From Palaemon carinicauda (lineage: Eukaryota; Arthropoda; Malacostraca; Decapoda; Palaemonidae): a stretch of 64,000 nt of DNA. Location of the stretch: NCBI RefSeq assembly GCF_036898095.1, contig NC_090757.1:63667081-63731080 (forward strand), in the 5' to 3' direction. The translations under genes and the position numbers were made by a program. The notes under the pieces are model-generated. The model was not told the DNA's origin. It did no database searches and worked only from the letters and a program-made list of their open reading frames with translations. Of this stretch, positions 41,375 to 53,300 are shown in pieces (position 1 is the first letter of the stretch; each line of letters opens with the position of its first letter).

Positions 41375-44300
41375 CTGAAAGCAAAATGATAAGTTGTGAA
41401 ACTTTTAATAGGACATGCTAAGGTAATTTTACACAACGAACGGAACTGCTTGCTGAAAATTATCTTAAAAATAGTGTATGAATTTGTCGACATATCAAAC
41501 TGACATTCTTCATAATAACATTAAAAAACTAAAATCACTCCCTAATAAATATATGGTAACCATAAAAACTGTCAGCTATTAACAAAAAAAGGTGCGTAAT
41601 ACATTTAAAACTGACTTGGCATCCTACTCTTCAAGACACCAATAAAATATGGGTACTCTTATGAACTTTTATATCCGTTAACAAGTCACTTGAATGTCAA
41701 GACTTTCAACGTACTAACACGTAAACTAACTTTGACAAATGCAATCTAATAACAATCGACTATTGTTGCTTCCCATCTCCATAAAAACCTCCTTCCTTAC
41801 TGTGCTTGGCTACTTGCCCTGTTGGGAGCCCTTGGGCTTGTACCATTGCTTCAATTCAAGTTGGAGGTCAGCTAGTAATAATTATAATATTGATAATGAA
41901 AGATGACAAAGTGCCGTAATTTATTTCGTCCATTTAACCATTTCAAAGCTAAAAGGACTAGCAATTACTCATCAGCTATATCGAAATGAAAACTAACAAG
42001 AAACTTGAAATTTGCAAATACCAAACAAGTGGATATCAAGAGTCGAACATATGTAGTCTTTTGTAAAATTATCTCATTCTATTCACTGTTGAATCTAAAG
42101 CCATAATAAAGTTCATAGGAGTTTCATCTATGTTGCTCATGCATTACAATTTTATAGTCTTTAGCTTTATGGTGCTTGACAACATATTAGGAAGTTGAAA
42201 TTTTCTTCCAAATTCTTTAGATATTTTTGTACAACTTGAGCATTCTTTCAATACCTAAAACGGTATATAATGTAGCATTCATATTCTACTTGATATCATT
42301 TGTAATAAATAATATATTTTAAAAGAAGACTAGTTTGTAATGATATAATTTGTTATAAATAATGTATTTTAAAGGAAGACTACTTTGTAACACAGGAAAA
42401 ATATATTACATATATAATAGGCATTAGGAAACCAAAATAGGAAAATATTCACCTGAAACAAGGGGACAAATGAACGGACATATTTCTGTGTCTCTTCTCA
42501 AACCTGTGAAGCAAATTACAATATTCATTAGAGAGTTTTCATTGGATTTCTCCCTTACATCAAATCCAAGTTCATAAATTAGCAAACTCCACACTGCAGA
42601 ATAAAATCACACTGAGTCAATTTAAAGTTAGGAGGTCTCAGCTTTCCAAAATACTTCAGATTTGAAAGCCAAATTGGAGATAACTTGAAGATAGTTACAT
42701 TTTAAATTTAGAGATCTTCAATGAGGACTGTATAGAAGTGAAGCAGGTATGGAGTAGAATGAAGAATGGTAAAGCACGATGTCCATCAGTTTCAAATTGA
42801 AATGGTCAAAAGACTTAGGACAGAGGGAAAAATTGTTGCTGGATTTCTTGAGCAATATGGGAAGAGGAAATACTGTAATGCCTGACTGGCAGGAGAGTCT
42901 AATGTTATCTATATATAAGCAGAAAGGTGACATTATGGAATGCAGTAACTAGGAGGAAATTAACTGAGCATGGTTTGAAAGTGTTAGATGAGAGCTTGTA
43001 AAGATTGGGAAACACCAGTATGGCTTCATGAGGAGCAGGGGGACTGTGGATGCCCTCTTTATATTAAGGCAGTCACAGAAAAAGAGAGAGGGAAACCAGA
43101 AGATCCAAGAGTATCATGACCAAGATGGTGTGGGAACGTATTAAGGATAATCGCTGGAAAGGGAGTGAGGAGGGCTTGGGAAGATTCAGTAAGAAGGAAA
43201 AGATCAAGAGGGAGGTAGAAAATTAGAGTGAGATAAGGTGAAGGATGATATGGAGAGAAGTTTGGTGGAAGAGGATGCCTTTGATCGAAGGCATTAAATT
43301 TGACGTATTAGGCAACTGACACCTCAAAGTAGGGATAAAGGTGTGGAAGAAGAAGAATGGGGACACTATAATTACTGTAGTTGTCCAGTTGCTTACCTAT
43401 TAGGAGTTAATCATTAGCATCCTGAAATATTTACATATGAGTATCTGAAAGTGTGAAGATTTCCCTGGACTCATTAATTTAAAACTTCTTGACTGGTTTG
43501 TAGTACAGTGACATATATTTATTGCAAAGCTTGGAGAAGATTCATTATTGTATATGGTAAGGGAATAGAGTTACCCTGGCACATTTCAAACATTGTGATC
43601 ACATTTATCGCATATAACAAGGGCAATAAACCAGTTACAGAAATGAGCATCTGGTCAGTCTGAACTAAAGATTTCTGCCCAATGGCCCAGCCATCCATGT
43701 AGGGTTGGCTATGAATTAGATCATTTGTATGTTTTTTCTTTGACAGTGACAGCAATGTTAATGCTGTGACTCAAGAATGTACCAAATTACTAGTGTGGTT
43801 TAGAGTTACTTTATTTAGTAGTAAATGCGTATCTACTAGATGTGGTATGTTGTATTGATAATTAATCAAGTAAAATCTTTATTTGAATGTTAGTATGACA
43901 TGTACTCGAGTATTGTTTATAGAAATTTCACCGCATTTCAAAACAAACAAATTGGTAAAATTGGTAAATATTCTGGTATTACAGAAATATTGTTCCTGTA
44001 TTAAGGGGACCGTACCCCATAGTGTTTTGACATAACTTTCAGAAATCGAAAATAGTTTTACTGCTTTTCAGCAAATAATGTTCACAAATAGCGAAGATAT
44101 GGCGGTCTTTAAATGATGACATCATCCTTACTGTGTCATCTACATGACTGAGTTTGACAAAATTGTCTGTTATTTTTGCATATTTATAACTATTTTTCAC
44201 TTGTTTCGAGCTATCGTACGTCTGGCAAAAATGGAAGGCATTGGTAGAGCGTAGTTGAACGAAATCTACTCCTACGAGAACAGAAAACAGTTCCCAAAGA

Positions 44301-47300
44301 CTTATAGAAGTTATAATGCATGTGTTTGTTTACTTGAAGTTCGTATGTACATTGTGTATTCACAAAGTCCTCGGGAACTTTATAGCAAGGCCAATGTTAC
44401 CCAAGGTCATAAAAAGAACAGTCAATCATTTTTCCAAACAATGAAGATATAGTGGTCTTTAAATGATGACGTCACCCTTACTGCGTCATCTGCATGACTG
44501 AGTGACAGAATCGTAGTTCTCTCTCTATCTTGAATTATCTAAAACTGCCATTTATATAAATTCTATAATTTCGCTCTCTCTCTCTCTCTCTCGAATTACT
44601 TAAAACTGCCATTTATACAAATACCATAATAACAATGTTCAACTCTCTCATAGAATCAAATAATGGTTTATTCTCTCTCTCTCTCTCAATTTGAACTGAC
44701 ATCTATATCAACCAAATGCTATCACTTTAAATTCATGACTCTCTCGTACTTCTAGCAGAAACGAAGGCATTGGTAGAGGGTAGGTAAATGAAAACTACCA
44801 GCAACGAGAACATCAGCCATAGTTTCCAATGACGTATAGAAGTTATAATGCATGCGTTTGTTTACTTGAAGTTTGTATGTAGATTGTGCTTTCACAACGT
44901 CCTCTGGAACTTTATAGTATTGCCAATATTACATAAGGTGATAGAAAGAACAAAAGTGGAGAACAAGATAAAAGAACCAAGAAAGAGGGGAACATGAATA
45001 AGAGTACAAAGCTGAAACCTGCTAACTAAAACACTGGCAACAATGAGAGATTGCTGGGAACTCGTAACATAGGAATAGTAAACTGAGGGTTCAAATACTG
45101 TATCTCGTTTAGGGTGCTTTTATGTAGGAATAAACAATAAAAGTTATATCTTGATTTCTTTAAGAAAAGCAAAAATTTGTTGCAAATCTTTGGGAGCTTA
45201 TAACTTAAAAACACACTTAGGTACATTTTTCTCACTTATTTGTTGTTCGATATTATAAAGATACTGTATCATTGAAAAGAATAAAAATTCCACAATTCCG
45301 TCGAGCAGAATTTCAATTTAATTTTTACTTTTTTTTCATGATTATTTTGCATCTAGAGGAAAAAAATAAATATTCGTAAATAAAAAACGAAAAGAAAATA
45401 AAAAATTCCAGTTGACAGAATTGTTTGGTTTATAAAGTAGTTTTTATGGTATTAGATTCAATGCAAATGGTGTTGTATTAGTGGGGAAAAATGTACCTAA
45501 TTTTTTTTTTAAATCATGATTTTTGCTAATAAATCAAAGTTTTTTTATCAAATGACTTGAAATTTTCATATGATGAAGGTATTATATATGTCTAAAACAT
45601 ATATAGAAATGGTGTATTTTGGATCATTAGAAAAAGAATGGCGGACGGTCCCCTTAAAGATGTGTCAAAGTCATTACCTGTTGTATTTCTTCACGTAATG
45701 CAAGTAGTCTCTACGGATGGTTATTGTCCTGTGCATTTTCATCTTCTGAACTACTCCAGTAAGGATGCGTCCACGGATTGAGACATTTCCAGTGAAGGGA
45801 CACTTTTTGTCAATGTAAGTTCCCTCACTAGCCTGAAACATGACACCAAATATACCAACAGGTTATTTACTGAATTTTAAATCATTAAAGATTTATGTAC
45901 AAAAAATTAAAGTAAAAATATTAAAAACCATCTCACTGGATTGCAGTTACAATAAGGCAAAAACATGTAAGGTCTAAAACAAATTTATATGACAAATTCA
46001 GAGGAGATTTGTAATTTACCTAACTATACAAACCTTTAGCTATTTTTTAGGGATATTACATTCAGCAAAGCTAAAAGTAAGAGCCATTAAAATTTAGCAA
46101 GGACTGACCACCCATCATGCTAATTAGAGGGGGGGGGGGAGACTTACTACCACCCCAGCTCACACACCTGTGACCAAGCTCACTTTGCTTGAAGGTTTTG
46201 AAGGCCAGGGACACAGCTATGCTCCTGACATCGTGGGTAGGCGTGTTGGAGGAGGATCTGGATTCAGTGTAATAGATGGCTGTAAATCCATGCAGAGATG
46301 GTGTTTTTGGTGATCCTCCTCTTGTCTCTCCCGGACCTGACGACAAGCAGACACCCAGGGATGAGCTGTTGCTGTTCTCTTGAGGAAAAACCTCAAACTC
46401 CTCCCTGGGCACAGTATCAGATAATCTATATCATCGGTTACAGAGCGGCGACTCGTTATGCGGAAGGGGTCGAATCTAGGATCCGTCACCCTTGGATTCA
46501 GTGTCTTGGCAACTAAATCAGGGGCGGAGCTGAATGTTACCACCCAACCCCCTGAATGGGCGATGCCATACGAGAGACCATGAAGTTAACCGACCCATTT
46601 GACCGAGGTCAAAGCGAGTAGGAAAGTTGTTTTCCAAGCCAGGTGGAGATCTGTTGCCTAGTCTAGGGGTTTGTATGGAGGCCTCTTTAGAAACCGGAGA
46701 ACTCGAACCATGTTCCGAGGGGGAGGTCTCACTTCCGACTAAGGACATTAAGTTCGTAACACCCTGTGAGTAAAGAAAGACTTAGAAATGATGAGATGTC
46801 CCTTCCAGCCTGTTTGAAGGTAAGGCTCCAGGCCGATTGATCGCATTGCCTTTCACTGCCAAAAGTGCTAATACCCGAGGAATTCCGCTAGATCTCTGCT
46901 TCATTATCCTGTCGTCTGAGAGGAAGGCTTTGTGGAGATTGGTGTCTTAAAATCATTTCTAGGTATACTGTAGCAGTCTTCCGAGTGGAAAGCAGGGAAG
47001 GCTTTGAGGTTTACCATGATCACCTAATCTTAGCAAAACCTCTGTAATTTGCTGCGGTGCTGAAGGATTGTCACGACTCAGCCAGTCATCCAAATAACAG
47101 AGGAGAAGGATGCCAATCCTGTGAGCCCAGGATATACTAGGGTGAACACACTGGTGAAGATTTCAGATGCTGTGGAAAGACTTTCCTGTTGTCTAGACTG
47201 AATTTCCGATACTTCCTTAAAGCTGGATGGTTTGGGATCTGGAAGTATGAATCCTTCAAGTCCAGGGTGCACATGAAGACCTGTGGTCTTACCGCTTGTC

Positions 47301-50300
47301 CAACATTCTCCAACATAGTGTGCCCAAAGGGCCAGCTCCTTTGAGGATCCTTTCGCATAGGAGCTCTTTAACGCTGGGGTCATGACCAGTGGAAGGAGAG
47401 ACGAGTGAACGGGACGCAATACCCTACGTCAAGACTCTTCCCTGGGAGAGAACTCGGAAACGTTGACAATGGTCAAGGGCCACTGTGCAGTTGGAGTGTG
47501 CTCGCGAGTACCATGTCGACAAGCTGCTGATGGGGACTGCCGATCATTTTAGTGGATCAGCATGATGGCGAATGGCAAGCAGCGAGGAGGGTACCGTTTG
47601 CCTTGCAGAGGGTAAATAAAGTTTGAGCGGTGAATGGCAAGCTGTCGGTGATCAGCGAATCGCCAATCTGTGAGCCGGGGATGGCGACTGACGAGCAGAC
47701 AAAGGCAGCCTGGTCATTCGACGAGCGATGATCTAACGTTGATCGGTGGGTCAACTCAACGATGAGAGTGAGCAATCGAAGAGCCAATGGTGAATGGCGA
47801 GCCGTACGTGGGCTGTGAACCGCTAGATAAGTCTGCGAGCGGGTAACCATTGTTGAATGGCAAACGGCCATTAAAGGAGGAGTGAACGGGTATTTGCACA
47901 ACTAGCTGGAGTCGCGAACCAGAGTTGGTTGACGAGCAGGTGATGAGGAGAGTTGTCAGACAAGGGCTGTAAGGCTGGCGTACGACAAACTCGAAGCGAG
48001 TCCGAGGTCACAGACAAAAGGTGATCAGCTAGATGCCTATTGCTGATCGGAGATTGTAGAGCTGGAGATCAACAATAGGCAAAAGCATGAGCAGACAATT
48101 GGCAATAGACAGGGTGATCAGCAATTGGCGATCACTGAGCTGGCCAAAATAGGTGAGCTGGCAGATGATCAAATAAGCTGAGAACAGCAGTGTGGTTCAA
48201 TGATCGACTACTTGGGGATCGGTGAGCCAGAGATTGGCGACCATTGCTCGGAGTTCTGAAAGAACGCTTTGAGTGTTGGCGATCGAGAAAGGAATGGTCA
48301 GTTAGGGTAAGGTTTGACTATCGGTGTATTGAGCTAACAATTGGGGAAAAGCAATCGGCAAGCTAGCAATCAGTGGTCAGTGAGCTGGCGATTGGCGTGC
48401 TAGCAATCGGCGATCTAGCAATCAGCAAGCCGACGATTAGCCATCGGTGGACTAGCCATCGGCAAGCTGGTAATTGAAGACCGGCGAGACTGGAGCAAGC
48501 AGATAGCCGAGCTCCAGTAGGTTGAACAGCTGATCGGCGAAGAGCCGAATAATGATCTGGATACAGTGCATAATGAACTGGGGTTCATTGACGAGCAGGC
48601 GAGATAGTGATCGGTTATTGGCAAGCTGGCAAACGGTGAGCTAGCAATCAGCAGGAGATCGGTGAACTGATGATCAGCATGTTGATCATTACTATCGAAG
48701 TACTGATCATCAGCGATCAGTGAGACTGAAGACGAGCTGCAATAGGTTGAAGTAGCTGTTCGGCGAACAGCCGAACAATAATCTAGAGACGGGATGTGTT
48801 GTTTGGAAGGGTAAGCATCCCAGGGAGTCTCTCGCGAACAAGACCTCGACAGTGTGTCACAAACCAGGCAATGGTCAGGAAAGGTGGGAGTCAAAGACCA
48901 TAGTGACAAACCCCCGAAAGGGCAGGAAGATCAGCAAGTCGACGTTCAGCATCAGCAGGCCTCCGAATAGGAGTCTCTAAGAGTGGGCTCTCATGAACAA
49001 GAGAGGTGAATGCTCGCAGGAGAGACTTGCCTCAGACTTTGCTTCGCCCCCGACGGATGAGTCGACTCAGTTAGTGGGGGAGAGTAGTCTTGGGTGAAGA
49101 AACCATAACAGCAATCAGCCTCAATGTGAAGAGATGAAGATGATGAAGGGAAGTTCTCTCTCAGAGGGGAGGACAACCCAACACCTGGGGATGATAACAC
49201 TCCAGGCAGCACTCTTTGCTTACCATCAACGAGCCTTGTTCAAGTTAAAGATCTGCATCGAGCGCTGCATAAGAAAACATAGCCGGAGCTAGGTCCTCGA
49301 AGATGGTGTGCTGATCAGGACCAGCCACGGGCACAGGACAGGAAAATGATGGCACAGTGACAGCACATTACCCAGGAAAGAAAGAGTGATGTTTATGTAT
49401 TCAGTAAGAAAACATAAGTTAAAAAGAAAGACTATAATGGCAGTCCAAAAATAGGCAAGGAGGAAAAGCGGCAACAACCGCTCACCCTCCGAGCTATAAA
49501 TAGTGTGAGCCCAGTCACAGGTGTGTGAATGGGAAGGGTAGCGAGCTACTCCCCCTAACTAGCGGGATGGGTAGTTGACCCTCGCTAAACTTTAATGGCT
49601 TGTCCTTTCAGTTTTGCCAAAAGTAATATCCCTAATAAATAGCATAGCTTTGTTTTCCCGTAATCGAACAAATATCTTTGTTGTGGTTACAGTACTTCAC
49701 AATATTGATAGTAACTTTCAAAACCAAATATATAATACTAGAATCTAAAGAACAATTAAAATGCGTCAAACAATTTTCAGTCATTGGTATTCTTCGTAAT
49801 TATACACCCAGAGTCCTTTAAAAGAAGTTTGCTTTCAGTATAGCCAAAATTCTGCTGATAAAATCTTATCGAGGTGTTCTTAATTGCTGGAGTGGAAACC
49901 AAGAAAAATGTTATACGTATGTTTAGGTAGTTCATGTTGTTTGTAATTAATCAAGATTTATTATTGTTAAGTTTACTGGATTGGAAATCTGACATTTAGT
50001 TTCAGGTTTACGTAAATAGGAGATTGTGCAAAATATTTTCATTATAAGTGAATATCCGATAACATTGCATTAATGCTAAAATATCCCTTTGTAGATGATC
50101 GACCTGCTTTCAAAGCCAATACCTGCATAATCTACATGCGGAATGCCACCTTAAGGGGGGAGTTTAGTCGACACTACACTGAGCATGGCAGAGTTTGTCT
50201 ATTGCCACTTTCCTGCTCTGTGCTCTAGGGGCTTCGCCAAGGTTGTTAACCCTAATGATCAAGGACAGATCCTGTAGAAAGACTGATTGTGCAATCCAGA

Positions 50301-53300
50301 CAGGCTGCTTGAGAATAAAATAAATTATGAAAATGTGTAATTCTGGTCCATGGCTCCCCTCCCCCACCATCTGCAAATTGAATTCTCAACAGCTGAATTC
50401 CAGCTACACTGAAAACATACCCCTACTATAGGACGAGGGTTTCCCATCATGCAAGAATAAACAGCTCTCAAATTTCCTAACCTGGAATACCGGACAGTAT
50501 CAAGTTTTTGTATGCAAATACTATCAAAAATATCTAAGGCCTTTCTGAATCATACTCAAGTTCTGTAAATCTAAACCCCTATAACCATAGAGAAGGTTGT
50601 TCCCATGAGAATATGAGTTGATAAATTGAGCAACAATATATGATGTATTCAGTATATATAATTTAAGCAGCCCTTGCTCTTCCATACATAAACTTTACTA
50701 AGGCATAAAATTGAATCATAATATAAACTTCTATTACTTTGTAAATGCATGAGATCAGTGGAGCTAAGGAATTACAATAAACCAACATTAGAATATTTAA
50801 TGAACTACAATACCAGCTATATCTTAAGCAGTGGACAGCTGTCATGTCAGGGATTAGACACTTGACCCGTTTATGGTTGTTTGACCCACAAATTTTATAA
50901 ACACATTTACATACCAACTTAAGCCGAGTGCAATAATCCTAAACTATTTGACAAAAAGTTATGAAATCTACGCTAATTTAAGATACAAATTTAGTTCTAT
51001 CAAATTTAGTTCAAATAATTAATTTTTTTCTAACATTGACCCTTCTACTTTGAATGAAGCCGTACATTTATATTTGCAATTATCTAGAGAGATTGTCTTG
51101 ACATGGCATAAGTATCAATTGTACATTAATGAAAAACTGGTCTCAAATAAAAAAAAGCATTCTTTAAAATTTCTATGCCAAATGGAAACATCTACTTGAA
51201 ATATTGTTATTGCATATTCATAAAAATTGTTTGTAAAAACTTCCTAACAAAAGGGATCAAGTTAAGACAAAGAAAAGGATATGAAAAGTTGTGCTTTGCT
51301 CAAGGACCTATAACCTGCTAAGGAAAATGATAAACCATTTTGAAATTTTTCAAGTAATTAGATATATAAAACCATTTTGAAAATTTTCAAAATTTCCAAA
51401 TTTTTAAAAAGTTAGATATATAAAGTGCTCAACTACCACAATTACCACATGCAAAATATCTGGTTTGCTCCAATATCCAGATCATGAAAGAAATCTAATA
51501 ACTTCAAAAAGGGGGGTTATTATACAGTACCATGAGCACTAACCGATAAGGAGGAATAAGCTTTTCAACTATTTCAATTCAATACATCTAACATTAGATA
51601 AAAGAAAAGTGAATTAGCCAATGGTTCATTAGTAAGGAAGCAATCTAGAGCAAGTCTAGCCTCAATTTAGCATGCTAATTCTGGATGTCAACTTTACAGG
51701 ATAAGCCAAAGGGCACTGCATTGTTATCCATATGAGAGGACGCTTCAAGAGAATTCTATAGTTATATAATATTAAAGTGGCAATAATCTCATTTCAAATA
51801 ATGTCTATAAAATTCTTCTACTGTAGAATGTACAAATAAACATCAATAAAGTGTTTGTGGTAGCTCAAGTACAACTGATTACCACCCAGTTTCCATAACT
51901 CCCATATTATCTAAAGTTTTTGAACGTTTTTGACAAAAAGTCTTCATAGGTTTGCTGAAGATAAGCATCAGTTCCCTAGTTTGCAATTTGGCTTTTGTAA
52001 AGGCCTTAGAGCTTGTGATGCCCTTCTTACAATCTCCAATGCTGGACAGAAATCCCTTGATTATGGTCAAGAAGTTTGTATGATTGGCCTTTATTTTAGA
52101 GCTGCCTTTGACCGTGTTAATCATAAGGCCCTTGTTTACAAATTCAAACAGTTGGGAGTGGGTGGGTCGTTTCTTAGCATTAGTATAGAATTTCTAAGGA
52201 GTCGATTGCAGTTGTTTTTCATGGGCACCAAAGTGAGTATAGGATTGTGATAGCTGGTGTTCCTAAGGGTAGTGTTCTTGGCCCATTACTTTTCATACCA
52301 TATCCACATGACATGTGGTTTGGCCTGGAAAAAAGCTTGCTGCATATGCAGACGATGCTACACTCTTAGCATCAATTCCATCTCCTGAATGTAGATCTGG
52401 GATTGCTGAATCCTTAATAGAGATTTAGCTGAAATTAGTGCATGGTGCAAATTATGGGGCATGAAGTTGAATCCTAACAAAACTCACGTATTAAGTAGAT
52501 TGAGGAGAGTGGCTCCTCAAATTCCAGATCTCAGCACTGATAATGTTTCTTCAAATTTGTACTACCTAAAATTTCAGATGTGATTCGACATTAAATTTTC
52601 TTTTGAGAAACACAATGTAAATTATCAATCTATTCTGAAAGTGTTGCAATTATTTCTTTCTACCTTATTTTGAGTACTGTTCTCCTATCTGGTCTTTAAC
52701 TGCGGATTCTCATCTTAATTTGTTGTATAGGAACTTACAGCCTATTAAATTTCTTATTCCTGATCTAGATATTTATCTCAGCCACCGTCGTTAAATCAAT
52801 TCGTTATGTATGTTGCACAACATTTTTCATAATTCTGATCCATCCCGTTCGTAATACTAGGCATGCAGTTAATTCTAATAGTCAGGCCTTCTCCATCATG
52901 AGGATCAATACTACACAGTATTCTATTAGTTTTATTCCCGCTGTAACCAAGCTGTGGAATGATTTACCTAATTGATGGGTTGAATCGGTAGAACTTCATG
53001 AAGTTCAAACTTGCAGCATATGTTTTTATATTAAACAGGCTGAAAGACGTCTTTACACGATATATATGAAATATCTCTATTTTTTTTACAATTTTTTTTA
53101 TTAATTATTACTCATTTATTTATTTCCTTTCCTCGCTGGTCTATTTTTCCCTGTTGGAGCCCTTAGGCTTACAGCATCTTGCTTTTCCAAATAGGGTTGT
53201 AGCTTAGCTAATAATAATAAAAAGGGATTTCCCTTATTATAGCTGGATAATTTGACCTAGAAATCTTAATTCATTCATGATCTATTAATGAATCTCACAC

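Larger units (their letters stand above)
46010..49685 (-). mobile_element. DIRS1-like retrotransposon E
   Basis: Inverted terminal repeats lie at about 46010-46170 and 49505-49685 (shared ATTAGGGATATTACTTTTGG-type end, TTAAAGTTTAGCGAGGGTCA, CACACACCTGTGACTGGGCT, allowing mismatches). On the minus strand are a low-complexity Gag region (47.5-49.2 kb), an RT fragment and a recombinase fragment. It is shortened compared with complete DIRS elements, which carry full RT, RNase H and methyltransferase regions. It occupies RpS11 intron 2, in the RpS11 sense. Confidence 0.8.

Noticed and set aside
43519..43755. 78-codon minus-strand frame in RpS11 intron 3
   Set aside because: No recognisable domain, no splice context in the RpS11 reading, and conserved exons on either side already join in phase.
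50160..50290. Foldable GC-richer island on the minus strand with an AGAGCA box
   Set aside because: The 3' hairpin has stems (GAGCA/TGCTC, TGGCA/TGCCA) but no proper pocket and no ACA in the right place.
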